From: Chromatiaceae bacterium
GTDB taxonomy: Bacteria > Pseudomonadota > Gammaproteobacteria > Chromatiales > Chromatiaceae
Direction: 5' to 3'
Assembly (NCBI GenBank): GCA_013426805.1
Contig: JACDZG010000039.1
Span: 1-56,425, forward strand
Length of the DNA: 56,425 nucleotides
Positions 17,401 through 26,182 of this stretch are shown here, one piece after another. The stretch's first letter is position 1, and each line of letters starts with the position of its first letter. Position numbers and translations under genes: made by a program. The notes below the pieces were generated by a model that worked only from the letters and a program-made list of their open reading frames with translations, was not told where the DNA came from and did no database searches.

Positions 17401-18008
17401 AGGGTCTCCTCGCCCTGGATGAGCGGGTCGGGATTGGCCCCGACCAGACTCAGACGCAGCACCGCCGGGGGCGTCGCCAGCGCGGCGTCGGCCGGCGGCT
17501 CGCCGGCGGCGGTTGCGGCCGGAGTCGGATCGCTCGATCGCGCATCCACGGCGGCGGTCCCGGCCGCGGCCGGGCCGCCCGCGGCGACCGCACCCGCAGC
17601 CGCATCGCCCGCCGTCGGCGCGGCAGCCGGATCGCGCGGGCGCCGCGCGGCAGCGGCCGGCGCGGGACCGGACTGCAGCGCCAGCACCGCCTCACCGGGG
17701 GTCAGGAACAGGGTGTAGCCGGGGCCGCGGGCAAGGAACTTGACCGCGGCATCGGCCTGGCCGCCGTTGGCCTCGAAGGTGTAGGGCAGCTTGCCGTAGT
17801 CTTTTTGAATCGGCGACTTAGCCTGGGCGGCTGGGGCGGCCATCGCGCTGGCCGGCGGTGCGGCTGGTTGGATCAGCGCCACCGCGAGCGCGGTGACGCC
17901 CGCCCCGCCGGTGGGCGGGATAGGGTCGGGTGCGGCGGCGGCCAGCAGGCCGCTGCCCAGCGCCAGCACGGCGGGTAACAAACGCAGGCGTGGCAGGATC
18001 TCAAACAT
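14487..18008 (-). CDS. secreted SBBP-repeat / FG-GAP-like double-propeller protein, copy 1
   Basis: 1173 aa. The signal peptide is MFEILPRLRLLPAVLALGSG followed by LLAAAA. The start at 18008 is fixed by AAGGAG 8 nt upstream; a longer frame to 18110 is unlikely. The N-terminal conserved region (about 70-360; LPYTFEANGGQADAAVKFLA, YHGVYPGIDLVYYG) is the domain that usually precedes SBBP repeats. Seven SBBP repeats (YSTYLGG...GIAVDAxGQAYVTG...FPT) follow, then seven FG-GAP-like repeats (ALPDLNGNGAAELALL type). Seven units each suggests two seven-bladed beta-propellers. A surface, binding or matrix role is inference. Tandem paralogue of the next gene on the same strand. Confidence 0.85.
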   Translation of the reverse strand: MFEILPRLRLLPAVLALGSGLLAAAAPDPIPPTGGAGVTALAVALIQPAAPPASAMAAPAAQAKSPIQKDYGKLPYTFEANGGQADAAVKFLARGPGYTLFLTPGEAVLALQSGPAPAAAARRPRDPAAAPTAGDAAAGAVAAGGPAAAGTAAVDARSSDPTPAATAAGEPPADAALATPPAVLRLSLVGANPDPLIQGEETLSGTVNYLLGDDPAAWRTGVATYAKVRYHGVYPGIDLVYYGRGGQLEYDLVLRPEADPGVIRLAFEGADHMTLDDSGDLVLSLGAQQVIQHRPVVYQETDGTRTPIATRYVLADNRQVTLALEDYDRTRPLVIDPVLEYSTYLGGSGYNDSNDADPGYGIAVDAAGQAYVTGLTNSRNFPTRHGLQPDISGSDYGIDVFVAKLAADGRTLVYATYLGGTGWDSGFGIAVDATGQAYVTGRTNSRNFPTRHALQPHFGGGENDAFVAKLAANGSTLVYSTYLGGTGGESSHFFSSGIAVDATGQAYVTGVTQSTDFPTHQALQPDFGGGYEDAFVAKLAADGSTLVYATYLGGRDSDSGAGMAVDATGQAYVTGSTNSRDFPTSNALQPDFGSFGRRHDDAFIAKLSADGSTLVYSTYLGGSRRDAGSGIAVDATEQAYVTGTTSSNDFPTRLALQPKHRGYSDAFVAKLAADGSALVYSTYLGGGGGDGGSGIAVDAGGQAYVTGTTYSNDFPTHQALQLDGVLYEGDAFVTKLSADGSTLVYSTTLGGTPTEDCGAEDVGHGIAVDAAGQAYVTGYTNCSDFPTRHALQPDSGGGWDAFIAKIIDVRMRPVALAALAVGDGADTARLAVLTEDGAGAPTARILDGTGTVLRSLAFAPAYESIALAALPDLNGNGAAELALLSRTRRADAVQLEILDGLDGARLRALALDAADTPERLAVLADPTGTEVVLAVLSTRENAERSGLEAVTAALYDARSGAALGTVAFDPANRPLDFAALADADGNGAAELAVLGSGDPATRPPRTRFERRDSRGGAVIADVRLAAGASPLGLVEVSVSGAPVPAVLEQRNLRGGVTTLAAVGGAPLGQVWYHPDFQPRRVAALPDLDGNGVDEVGVLSRDAAGATKLELRDPLSGALVDNLGLERLTPYDLAVLPDLNGSPAVAVLGITPTNRVRVLVVDAATKAVLGRWDL

Positions 18009-18167
18009 GACCAAGCTCCTTGGGTGAACAAACGGCATGACTTTACTGATGCGTGCAAAAGTTTGATCAGCTTCACACTTTGTGAAAGCAGATGATACGA
18101 TCCCGGTCAACGCCCGGCAAACCCCTGTTGGTCGCTCGTCAACCTGGTGGTGGATATCAAACGGATT

Positions 18168-18190
18168 CGCGCCGGCTGGAAGCCGGCGCG
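18168..18190. terminator. GC-rich hairpin downstream of SBBP copy 2
   Basis: A perfect 9-10 bp inverted repeat (CGCGCCGGCT / AGCCGGCGCG with a 2-3 nt loop) lies 9 nt after the stop of the minus-strand gene at 18199. It has no clear U-run, so termination is inferred from position alone. It could also be a dispersed palindrome. Confidence 0.4.
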
Positions 18191-18198
18191 ACCGCTGG

Positions 18199-21100
18199 CT
18201 AGAAGTCCAGCCGACTGACCTCCTCCTGGGTCGTGCTGTCCTTGATCAGGATCTGGACCCCACCCGCCGCCGGCAGACCGAGCACGGCCACTTCCGGACT
18301 GCCGTTGCCGTTCAGATCAGGCAGCACCGCCAGGTCCAGCGGGGCGAGCTGATCAAACCAGAGGTTACGCACCAGCGCACCGGTCACGGCATCACGCAGT
18401 TCGGTCTTGAGCTGACCAGCGGCGTCGCGGCACAGCACCGCCAGTTCGGCCACCCCATTGGCGTTGCGGTCAGGCAGCGCGGCCACCTGGTGCGGCGTGA
18501 AGTTCCGGTTGTAGTAGACGAACCCGAGTTGAACCGCCGTGCCCGCGTCCGCCGTCTTGACCAGAACCACTCCCCCGCGACTCTGCCCCAGCACCGCGAC
18601 CTCCGGGGTGGCGTTGCCGTTGGCGTCCGGCACCTCGGCCAGGTTCAGCGGGGTCGTCCAGTTCGGCGACCACAGGACCTTGACCAAGGCGGCGCTGCTG
18701 CTGTCACGCAGTTCGACCCGCGGTTGACCGGCGGCATTGACCCCGAGCACGGCGAGTTCCGCGGACCCGTTGCCGTTGGCGTCGGCCACCGCGGCGAAAT
18801 CCACGGGTTGGAAGGTCGTGGCGAAAAACACCTGCCCCAGCCCGGCGCCGGTAGCGGCATCCTTGATCGCGGCAGCGATCGCGCCGTTACTGGCGTTGAT
18901 GCCGAGCACCGCCAGTTCCGCCGCGCCGTTGCCGTTGCGATCGGGCAGCACCGCCAGCCGCTGGGGCGCGAAGGCGGGGTTGAAGGCGACCGCGGTCAAG
19001 CGCTCGCCGGTGCGGGTGTCGCGCACGTCGACCTGGACGCTGCCGTTCGCGGCATGGCGGCCCAGCAGGGCCAATTCTGGGGCGCCGTTGCCGTTCTGGT
19101 CGGAGACCACGGCGAGGTCCAGGGGCGCATACCCCTGATCAAAGACGAAGGTCTGGATTAGGGTCCCAGTGACGGCCTGCTTGATCTGGGCGGTTACCGT
19201 TCCCGCCGCGGTATCGGCGAATAGGACCGCGAGGTGTTGGGAACCGTCGCCCGTCAGGTCGCCGAGGGCGGCGAGCCAGGGCAAGGCTGCCGCGGGTGCG
19301 GTCGGCAGGTCCGCGATTTTTGCGACAAAGGCATCGGAGCCTTCACCGCCGAAATCAGGCTGCAGGGCGTTGACGGTCGGGAAGTCGGTGGACCCTGTCG
19401 ATCCCGTTACATAGACCTGCCCGGCCGCGTCGACGGCGATTCCGGAGCCTATCTCGTAGTCAATACCGCCGAGGTAGGTCGAGTAAAGCAGCGCGGAACC
19501 ATCGGCGGCGAGTTTCGCGACAAAGGCATCCTCGTTGGCCCCGCTGGGTCCGCTGTGGTCGAGCTGCAGGGCATTGCAGGTCGGGAAGTCGTCGGACGAA
19601 GTCGATCCCGTCACGGAGGCCTGCCCAGCCCCATCGACATCGATGCCGTAGCCTATCTCGGACGAGCTGCCGCCGAGGTAGGTCGAGTAGAGCAGCGCGC
19701 TGCCATCTGCGGCAATGTGGGCCACGAAGGCATCGGACACTCCGCCGTAGCCGAGCTGTAGCGCGTGACGGGTCGGGAAGTCGACGGAAGCCGTCACTCC
19801 CGTGAGATAGGCATCCCCGGCCGCGTCGATGGCGATGCCACGACCGACATCGGCCGAGACCCCGCCGAGGTAGGTGGCGTAGATCAGCGCAGCACCGTCG
19901 GCGGCGAGCTTGGCGACAAACGCATCGGAGTATCCGCCGCCGTAATCTGGCTGCAGGGCGTGTCGGGTTGGAAAATTGTTGGACCGAGTGTTTCCGGTCA
20001 CGGACGCCTGACCGGCCGCGTCGACGGCGATGCCGAAGCCTAACTCTCCCCTTCGGCCGCCGAGTAAGGTCGAGTATGTTAACGCGCTGCCATCGGCTGT
20101 GAACTTGGCGACGAAGGCATCGCGGTCCCCGCCGGAGTCGGGCTGCAGCGCTTGGCAGGTCGGGAAGTCCGTGGACTCGGTATATCCCGTCGCGTACGCC
20201 TGCCCGGCCGCGTCGGCGGCGATGCCGATGCCTTCCTCGTCGTCGCTACCGCCGAGGTAGGTCGAGTAAAGCAGCGCGGAGCCGTCGGCGGCGAGGCGAG
20301 CGACAAACGCATCGTATCGCCCCCCCCGGAAGTCGGGCTGTAGCGCGTTGAGGATAGGAAAGTCGGTGGACTCGGTGGACCCCGTCACATAGGCATATCC
20401 GGCCGCGTCGACGGCGATGCCAGTTCCATAATCGTCGCTACTGCCGCCGATGTAGGTTGCGTAGACCAGCGTGCCGCCATCTGCGCTGAGCTTGGCGACA
20501 AAAACATCGTAGGATCCGCCGATGTCAGACTGCAGGGCATCGCGTGTCGGGAAATCGATGGAGTAGGTCGATCCCGTCAGGTAGGCATTCCCGGCGCTGT
20601 CTGCGGCGATGGCGCCGCCGACTTCGGCGCTGCTGCCGCCGAGGTAAGTGGAATACACCAACACCGGATCGATCACCAGCGTCCGCCGGGCGTCATAGTC
20701 GCCAATGGCCAGACTCACCTGCCGGTTGTCCGCCAGCACATAGCGGGTCGGAACCGGCGTGCGCTCGCCGTTGCGCTCCTGATAGACCCGCGGGCTGTGC
20801 TGGATGACCTGCTGCTCGCCCAGTGTCAGCACCAGATTACCGGTGTCATCAAGCCGCATCCGATCCGCCCCCGCAAAGGCCAGCCGGATGACCGTGGGGT
20901 CCGCCCCCGGGGCCAGCACCAGGTCATATTCCAGTTGCCCCTGGGTGCCGTAATAGACCAGATCGACACCGGGATAGACACCTTCATAGCGGACCTTGGC
21001 ATAGGTGGACAACCCGGTGCGCCAGGCCGCGGGGTCCTTGCCGCGCAGGTAGTTGACCTTGCCCGGCAGAGCGGCTTCGCCGCGCATGACCGGCTCGGGA

Positions 21101-21579
21101 TTGGCGCCGACCAGGCTCAGACGCAGCGCCGCCGGGGGAGTCGCCGCGGCGGTCGGTTCGGACGCGGCGGCCGACGTCGGCGCGGGCACCGGCTCCGGCC
21201 GGGCACCGGGCCGGGGCCGCGCCGCCTTATTCGGTTGGCGGGTGTTCAGCGCGAGCACCGCCTCGCCGGGCGTCAGGAACAGGCTGTAGCCGGGACCGCG
21301 GGCGAGGAACTTCACCGCGGCATCGGCCTGGCCGCCGTTGGCCTCAAACGTATAGGGCAGCTTGCCGTAGTCGGCCTGAATCCGCGCCTGAGCCGGAGCG
21401 GCTGGGGTGGTCGCCGCACTGGCCGGCGGTGCGGCTGGTTGGATCAGCGGCACCGCCAGAGCGGTGACGCCCGCCCCGCTGGTGGGCACGATGGGGTCCG
21501 GTGCGGCGGCAGCCGGCAGGCCGCTGCCGAGCGCCAGCAGGGCGGGGAACAGGCGCAGTCGTGGGGGGATGCTGAACAT
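18199..21579 (-). CDS. secreted SBBP-repeat / FG-GAP-like double-propeller protein, copy 2
   Basis: 1126 aa with the same plan as copy 1: signal peptide MFSIPPRLRLFPALLALGSG followed by LPAAAA, the conserved pre-SBBP domain, seven SBBP repeats (YSTYLGGSSAEVG, YATYIGGSSDDYG and so on) and seven C-terminal FG-GAP-like repeats (VLPDLNGNGSPEVAVLGL). The leader CACCCAAGGAGC before the start is shared with copy 1, which supports duplication of the whole transcription unit. The two differ in the Ala/Pro-rich linker after the first domain, which is longer in copy 1. Exported across the inner membrane by the Sec signal; final location unknown. Confidence 0.85.
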   Translation of the reverse strand: MFSIPPRLRLFPALLALGSGLPAAAAPDPIVPTSGAGVTALAVPLIQPAAPPASAATTPAAPAQARIQADYGKLPYTFEANGGQADAAVKFLARGPGYSLFLTPGEAVLALNTRQPNKAARPRPGARPEPVPAPTSAAASEPTAAATPPAALRLSLVGANPEPVMRGEAALPGKVNYLRGKDPAAWRTGLSTYAKVRYEGVYPGVDLVYYGTQGQLEYDLVLAPGADPTVIRLAFAGADRMRLDDTGNLVLTLGEQQVIQHSPRVYQERNGERTPVPTRYVLADNRQVSLAIGDYDARRTLVIDPVLVYSTYLGGSSAEVGGAIAADSAGNAYLTGSTYSIDFPTRDALQSDIGGSYDVFVAKLSADGGTLVYATYIGGSSDDYGTGIAVDAAGYAYVTGSTESTDFPILNALQPDFRGGRYDAFVARLAADGSALLYSTYLGGSDDEEGIGIAADAAGQAYATGYTESTDFPTCQALQPDSGGDRDAFVAKFTADGSALTYSTLLGGRRGELGFGIAVDAAGQASVTGNTRSNNFPTRHALQPDYGGGYSDAFVAKLAADGAALIYATYLGGVSADVGRGIAIDAAGDAYLTGVTASVDFPTRHALQLGYGGVSDAFVAHIAADGSALLYSTYLGGSSSEIGYGIDVDGAGQASVTGSTSSDDFPTCNALQLDHSGPSGANEDAFVAKLAADGSALLYSTYLGGIDYEIGSGIAVDAAGQVYVTGSTGSTDFPTVNALQPDFGGEGSDAFVAKIADLPTAPAAALPWLAALGDLTGDGSQHLAVLFADTAAGTVTAQIKQAVTGTLIQTFVFDQGYAPLDLAVVSDQNGNGAPELALLGRHAANGSVQVDVRDTRTGERLTAVAFNPAFAPQRLAVLPDRNGNGAAELAVLGINASNGAIAAAIKDAATGAGLGQVFFATTFQPVDFAAVADANGNGSAELAVLGVNAAGQPRVELRDSSSAALVKVLWSPNWTTPLNLAEVPDANGNATPEVAVLGQSRGGVVLVKTADAGTAVQLGFVYYNRNFTPHQVAALPDRNANGVAELAVLCRDAAGQLKTELRDAVTGALVRNLWFDQLAPLDLAVLPDLNGNGSPEVAVLGLPAAGGVQILIKDSTTQEEVSRLDF

Positions 21580-21650
21580 ACAGAGGCTCCTTGGGTGAGA
21601 GGGACGAAGCTCAATCAGGCAATTGCGCGCTTAAAGAGACGAAGATTTGA

Positions 21651-21713
21651 AGGGGCGACTGAAGTCGCCCCTACAGTCGCCCCTACAGTCGCCCTGACAG
21701 GCGCCCCTACGGA
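21651..21713. repeat. GTCGCCCCTACA palindrome and short tandem array
   Basis: A 22-bp palindrome (AGGGGCGACTgaAGTCGCCCCT in two arms of 10 bp) runs directly into two 12-bp tandem units CTACAGTCGCCC and a degenerate third. It lies in the 400-bp divergent spacer between SBBP copy 2 and gpmI, and is related in sequence to the palindrome at 27353. The rest of the spacer (21580-21650, 21714-21981) shows no gene. Confidence 0.6.
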
Positions 21714-21981
21714 TGTCGCCGATGGCTGCCGACTCAGAAGGTTTCCCGAGACAACTGTGATGCGCGTCACAGTTTTCAAAATTGCACTGTAACGCCCCGA
21801 TCGTCGCGAGAATAGCCCCATTGATCACCCGTCAACCACCGTACGGCGGAAATGTTCAGGGAAAACTTTCCACCACCCCGGCGCTCCGACCCACTAAACT
21901 ACTAACCTTTGTGCCGGACCCGCCCGGACCGGCCGCGCCACCCGTCGACCGATCCACCCACCAAACACATCGAGCAAGACC

Positions 21982-23529
21982 ATGAGTGACCAGACGACAA
22001 TGGTCCCGCGCCGACCGGTGATCCTGATCATCCTGGACGGCTTCGGACTCAATCCGAGCAAGGCCAACAACGCCATCGCCATCGCCGATACACCGAAGTT
22101 CGACGATTATTTCGCCCACTATCCCCACTGTGCCCTGCAGGCATCGGGGCTGGCGGTCGGTCTGCCGGACGGGCAGATGGGCAACTCGGAGGTGGGGCAC
22201 ATGTCCCTGGGCTCCGGCTGTGTGGTCAAACAGGACCTGGTGCTGATCGACGCCGCCATCGCCGACGGCAGTTTCTACGAGAACCCGGTGCTGACCGCTG
22301 CCGCGCGCGCCGCCGCGGCCCAGGGCCGGCCGGTGCACCTGATGGGTCTGGTCTCTGACGGTGGGGTGCACAGCCATGTGACCCAGCTCGTCGCCCTCAT
22401 CGAGCTGTGTCGGCGCGAAGGCGCACGGCCCATGGTCCATGTGTTCACCGACGGGCGCGACACCCCGCCGCGCTCGGCCAAAGCCTTCCTCCCGCCGGTG
22501 GAAGAGGCCCTGGCGGCGGCCGGCGGGCAGATCGCCACCGTCATCGGGCGCTATTACGCCATGGATCGGGACCAGCGCTGGGAGCGCACCGAGATCGCCT
22601 GGCGCGGCCTGGTCGACGGCGAGGGTCGGCATGCCGCCACCGCCACCGCGGGCATCGACCTGGCCTATGCCGCGGGCGAGGATGACGAGTTCATCCGCCC
22701 CACCATCATCGCCGGCGCCGAATTGATCAAGGACGGCGATCATGTCATCCATTTCAACTTCCGCAAGGACCGCCCGCGGCAGATGGTCGAGGCTTTCTTC
22801 CAGCCGGACTTCAAGCCCTTCCATCGCCACGGCGTCACCGGCGTGCAGGTTACCTGCATCATGGAATACGACGACACCTACGGCCTGCCCTTCGCCTTCG
22901 ACCACGACATCCCGCACGTCACGCTGGGCCAAATCCTGAGTGACGCCGGAATCGCGCAGTTCCACTGTGCCGAGACCGAGAAATTCGCCCACGTCACCTT
23001 CTTCTTCAACGGCGGACGCGGCGACCCCTTCCCCGGCGAGGAGCGGGTGCTGATCCCCTCGCCCAAGGTCGCCACCTATGACCTGCAGCCCGAGATGAGC
23101 GCAAGCGCGGTAGCCGACGCCGTCATCACCGCACTCGACAGCCGCGCCTTCCCCTTCATCGTGGTCAACTTCGCCAACGGCGACATGGTCGGCCACACCG
23201 CCGTACGCGAGTCGGTCATCGAGGCGGTCCGCACGCTGGACCGCGAGGCCGGTCGCGTCATGGACGCCGCCAAGGCCCAGGGTTACTCGATCATCCTCAC
23301 CGCCGACCACGGCAATTGCGATGAGATGATCGACCCGGCCAGCGGCGAGCCGCACACCCAGCACACCGTCTACCCGGTGCCCTGTCTGGTCGCCGACGAA
23401 ATCCAGTGGCGGCTGTCCACCGGCGGCGGCCTCGCTGACATTGCGCCGACCGTCCTGCAGCTCATGGGGCTGCCGAAACCCAAGCAGATGCAGGGCCGCT
23501 CGCTGCTGCTGGGGCCGGCGACGGTGTAG
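21982..23529 (+). CDS. gpmI: 2,3-bisphosphoglycerate-independent phosphoglycerate mutase
   Basis: 515 aa, normal length. It interconverts 3- and 2-phosphoglycerate in glycolysis and gluconeogenesis and needs Mn2+. The N-terminal metal motif is LIILDGFGLN, the catalytic serine lies in MGNSEVGHMSLGSG, and further motifs are FTDGRDTPPRSA, GRYYAMDRDQRW, FNFRKDRPRQM, FFNGG and the C-terminal LTADHGNCDEM and HTxxPVP-like metal ligands. ATG at 21982 lies 14 codons before the first conserved strand. Confidence 0.95.
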   Translation: MSDQTTMVPRRPVILIILDGFGLNPSKANNAIAIADTPKFDDYFAHYPHCALQASGLAVGLPDGQMGNSEVGHMSLGSGCVVKQDLVLIDAAIADGSFYENPVLTAAARAAAAQGRPVHLMGLVSDGGVHSHVTQLVALIELCRREGARPMVHVFTDGRDTPPRSAKAFLPPVEEALAAAGGQIATVIGRYYAMDRDQRWERTEIAWRGLVDGEGRHAATATAGIDLAYAAGEDDEFIRPTIIAGAELIKDGDHVIHFNFRKDRPRQMVEAFFQPDFKPFHRHGVTGVQVTCIMEYDDTYGLPFAFDHDIPHVTLGQILSDAGIAQFHCAETEKFAHVTFFFNGGRGDPFPGEERVLIPSPKVATYDLQPEMSASAVADAVITALDSRAFPFIVVNFANGDMVGHTAVRESVIEAVRTLDREAGRVMDAAKAQGYSIILTADHGNCDEMIDPASGEPHTQHTVYPVPCLVADEIQWRLSTGGGLADIAPTVLQLMGLPKPKQMQGRSLLLGPATV

Positions 23530-23578
23530 GATGCGGTGAGGCACGAACCGCATCATTTGAGATGCAACACCTACTCTG

Positions 23579-23689
23579 GCTCCCACGCTCCAGCGCTCCA
23601 GCGTGGGAGCAGGTGCGGGCGCTCTGCGTCCAGTGCGCAGACCGGACGCGGAGCGCCCGCACGACACTCCCACGCTGAAGCGTGGGAGC
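23579..23689. repeat. nested inverted repeats of the GCTCCCACGCT type
   Basis: Three palindromes in 110 bp: GCTCCCACGCT...AGCGTGGGAGC at 23579-23610, a long stem with arms GTGCGGGCGCTC and GAGCGCCCGCAC spanning 23613-23662, and a second CTCCCACGCT...AGCGTGGGAG at 23667-23689. The outer elements are nearly the same, so the whole block can fold as one structure. It lies between the 3' ends of gpmI and the small minus-strand gene and could act as a bidirectional terminator or a REP-type element. Confidence 0.6.
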
Positions 23690-23709
23690 GAGCGAGGGCA
23701 GCACGAGTT

Positions 23710-23970
23710 TCAGCAGGTGCAAAGCACCGGATTGGGGCGCATGGGTTGGATCAAGACGGCGTGATTTCCAACACGGAAGGGCTTTTGTGACTGGATAACA
23801 TCGAGTACGGTGCCTCTCATTTTCTTCTTGTATTCGGCATCCGAAAGTTGAGATGCGTTAAATGGATCCGCAACCAGCCACGCTTGAACCGATGAGACAG
23901 CATTGTTTTCCTGACATGCGCAACCACAGATACCTGACAGCTCGGGATGTTGCGCGATAGCATCAAGCAT
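23710..23970 (-). CDS. small 86-aa protein coupled to the AAA ATPase
   Basis: Starts at an ATG that overlaps the ancestral stop of the ATPase by 8 nt (ATGCTTGA), so it was translationally coupled to it. The sequence (MLDAIAQHPELSGICGCA..., DAEYKKKMRGTVLDVIQSQ) is soluble, with three Cys near the N-terminus and two at the end, and has no domain I recognise. A small overlapping partner next to an OLD/SMC-like ATPase is a common layout in defence systems, but the function is unassigned. Confidence 0.55.
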   Translation of the reverse strand: MLDAIAQHPELSGICGCACQENNAVSSVQAWLVADPFNASQLSDAEYKKKMRGTVLDVIQSQKPFRVGNHAVLIQPMRPNPVLCTC

Positions 23971-25094
23971 GGCTGGTAACCAAGTCGGATTTTTCTATAA
24001 AAAGCGATTCTGATGTATCGACGAAATTCTCGTCGTCGATACCATAAGCGATAAGCGTCGATCGCGAGCCGCTTACCGACGCTGCCGTGAGTTTCCATGC
24101 GGAACAGCGTTGCAGCGACTTTAGCCGGGGAGAGCTTCCCTGCGATAACCAAATTACTCGCCTTGTTGAAAACAAAGTTACTGTGCGACGTAATAACCAC
24201 TTTTACGCCTAACTTCGTCAGCGCCGCAAATTGCTCAACGAGCTTGACTTGCACTTTCGGGTGAAGATGCGCTTCGGGCTCTTCGATAATGATGAGCGAT
24301 TGGAGGATCGTTTCTCGCTTGCGTGACGCCACCGATCGCCTGGTCGGCTCGGTAAGAATGTAGCGCAAATACGTAACGATCGGGGAAAGCTCGGATACCA
24401 TTGAGGAAGTAACCGATAAGTCCAGCCGCAAGGTGGTCTTTCCCGGTCGGAACATAATCCGCTTGGTCTTGGAATCGAATTCGACTTTACCCTCGAGGAT
24501 ATCGTCCTCGATTCCGCTGGCGATATCATCCAGTTTTGAATCAGCGAATCGTCGTGTTTGAACCATGATATTGGAGAGTTTCAGGAAATAATCACTCAGC
24601 GGCTCCGAGATGTTCGGCAGATCGATGCGCCGGGTGATGAATGCGCGACTCTTGGAAAGTTCAGCGACAATTTGACCGAACGCGCTCAGTGCCTGGTATA
24701 ACCCGGAACGAGACGCGGGCAAATAGTGAATCGTTGCACATCGCTCGAATACCTCATCGGCCACCTCGCTCAGCAGCCTGATGATTTCGTCGGCAAAGTT
24801 AAATCTGATAAAGTCCGGAGAATCAAGATTGTGGTAGATGGTTCGGCCGGCCCTCGTCGTCGTTGGAGACCGGTTTGTTCCTTCTGATAAGGAACCGGCT
24901 TTGACTGCCCCGTCAAAAAAAACGGAGGTGACATTGTGCGATTCAACGGACAAAAACCCTTTAACAATAAGATAAACCAGTGTGATGGCATAAGACTTAC
25001 CCACGCTGTTTTCACCGACGATCAGGTGAAAATCCTTATCCAGATCGAACTCGTAATGGTAGATAGGGCCAAAGCAATGAATGCAGATCTTCAT
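23963..25094 (-). pseudogene. AAA ATPase (OLD/RecF-like), broken by a 7-bp tandem duplication
   Basis: About 375 aa of an ABC-like AAA ATPase: FHLIVGENSVGKSYAITLVY (Walker A), LIIIEEPEAHLHPKVQVKLVEQFA (Walker B/signature region) and VVITSHSNFVFNKAS (switch His). At 24044-24057 the motif CGCTTAT is present twice in tandem on the coding strand. Removing one copy restores LAIDAYGIDDENFVDTSESLF and a stop at 23963 that overlaps the next gene. As it stands, the frame reads through to 23817 with an Arg-rich nonsense tail. Base composition is clearly lower in GC than in the neighbours, which suggests transfer. It may have been a defence ATPase paired with the small downstream protein. Confidence 0.75.
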
Positions 25095-25315
25095 GCGTGG
25101 GTACCTGTTCTACGGACACTGCGTGGGCGTCCGGATTGCATAACGGATGAGCGACCGACAGTACCAGTCGCCGATTGTAGCCATCGCTATTTTTTGTTTC
25201 GGCGCCTAGAATAGCATGGCGGGCCTGCGGTGCGTCCGTGTCATCGGCACCGAGAACCAGGGGCGCCACTTGCCCCCTGACCTATTCCGCCGAAAGAGAC
25301 TCGTTGAGCCAACCG

Positions 25316-26155
25316 ATGCGCCACTACCTGGACCTGCTGCAAGACGTGATCGACCACGGCAGCGACAAGCCTGACCGGACCGGGGTCGGCACGCGCTCGG
25401 TGTTCGGACGCCAGGTGCGGTTCGATCTCAGCCAGGGCTTCCCACTGGTCACGACCAAGCGCATCCATCTCAAGAGCGTCATTCACGAACTCTTGTGGTT
25501 CCTGTCCGGCTCCACCGACAACCGTGACCTCCAGGCCCGCGGGGTCAGTATCTGGGACGAGTGGGCGGCGCCCTCCGGTGACCTGGGGCCGATCTACGGC
25601 GCCCAGTGGCGCAGTTGGGCCTGCCCGGACGGGCGCACCATCGATCAACTCGGCGAACTCATCGCGACCATCCGCACCCGCCCGGACTCGCGCCGCCTGG
25701 TGGTCTCGGCCTGGAACCCCGCCGACCTGCCGGACGAGACGCAGCCCCCTCAGGCCAATGCGGCGGCCGGGCGCATGGCGCTCGCCCCTTGTCATTGTCT
25801 GTTTCAGTTCTATGTCGCGGATGGACGGTTATCCTGCCAACTCTATCAGCGCAGTGCCGATCTCTTTCTCGGCGTTCCCTTCAATATCGCGGCTTATGCG
25901 CTGCTGACTCACCTGGTGGCACAGCAGTGCGACCTGGAAGTCGGCGACTTCGTGCACAGCTTCGGTGATCTTCACCTCTACCGGAACCACCTGACCGATG
26001 ACATCGTGTTCGCCCAACTCGCCCGCGCACCCCGCGCGCTGCCGCGGCTGCAGCTCGCGCGGCGCCCGCCCAGTCTGTTCGACTACCAGTTCGAGGACAT
26101 CCGGATCCTGGACTATGACCCCCATCCGGCCATCCGCGCACCCATCGCGGTCTGA
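25316..26155 (+). CDS. thyA: thymidylate synthase
   Basis: 279 aa. It methylates dUMP to dTMP with methylene-tetrahydrofolate. Motifs: [12 protein letters not shown] near the N-terminus, [29 protein letters not shown], catalytic C159 in [27 protein letters not shown] and HSFGDLHLY. The ATG at 25316 ([11 protein letters not shown]) matches the usual N-terminus; the frame extends upstream to 25238 without a better start. Slightly longer than E. coli ThyA because of a short insert ([14 protein letters not shown]) just before the catalytic Cys. Confidence 0.95.
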   Translation: MRHYLDLLQDVIDHGSDKPDRTGVGTRSVFGRQVRFDLSQGFPLVTTKRIHLKSVIHELLWFLSGSTDNRDLQARGVSIWDEWAAPSGDLGPIYGAQWRSWACPDGRTIDQLGELIATIRTRPDSRRLVVSAWNPADLPDETQPPQANAAAGRMALAPCHCLFQFYVADGRLSCQLYQRSADLFLGVPFNIAAYALLTHLVAQQCDLEVGDFVHSFGDLHLYRNHLTDDIVFAQLARAPRALPRLQLARRPPSLFDYQFEDIRILDYDPHPAIRAPIAV

Positions 26156-26182
26156 ACGCGCCGCCGCCGCGGGAGGCGCGCG

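Noticed and set aside
14790-17978. Two long plus-strand frames of 619 and 441 aa
   Set aside because: They are antisense to the SBBP-repeat gene and only mirror its repeats (GRVDGDA, VGRVDQRA).
25036-25269. 77-aa minus-strand frame upstream of the AAA ATPase
   Set aside because: It overlaps the ATPase start, lacks a ribosome-binding site and has no recognisable sequence.
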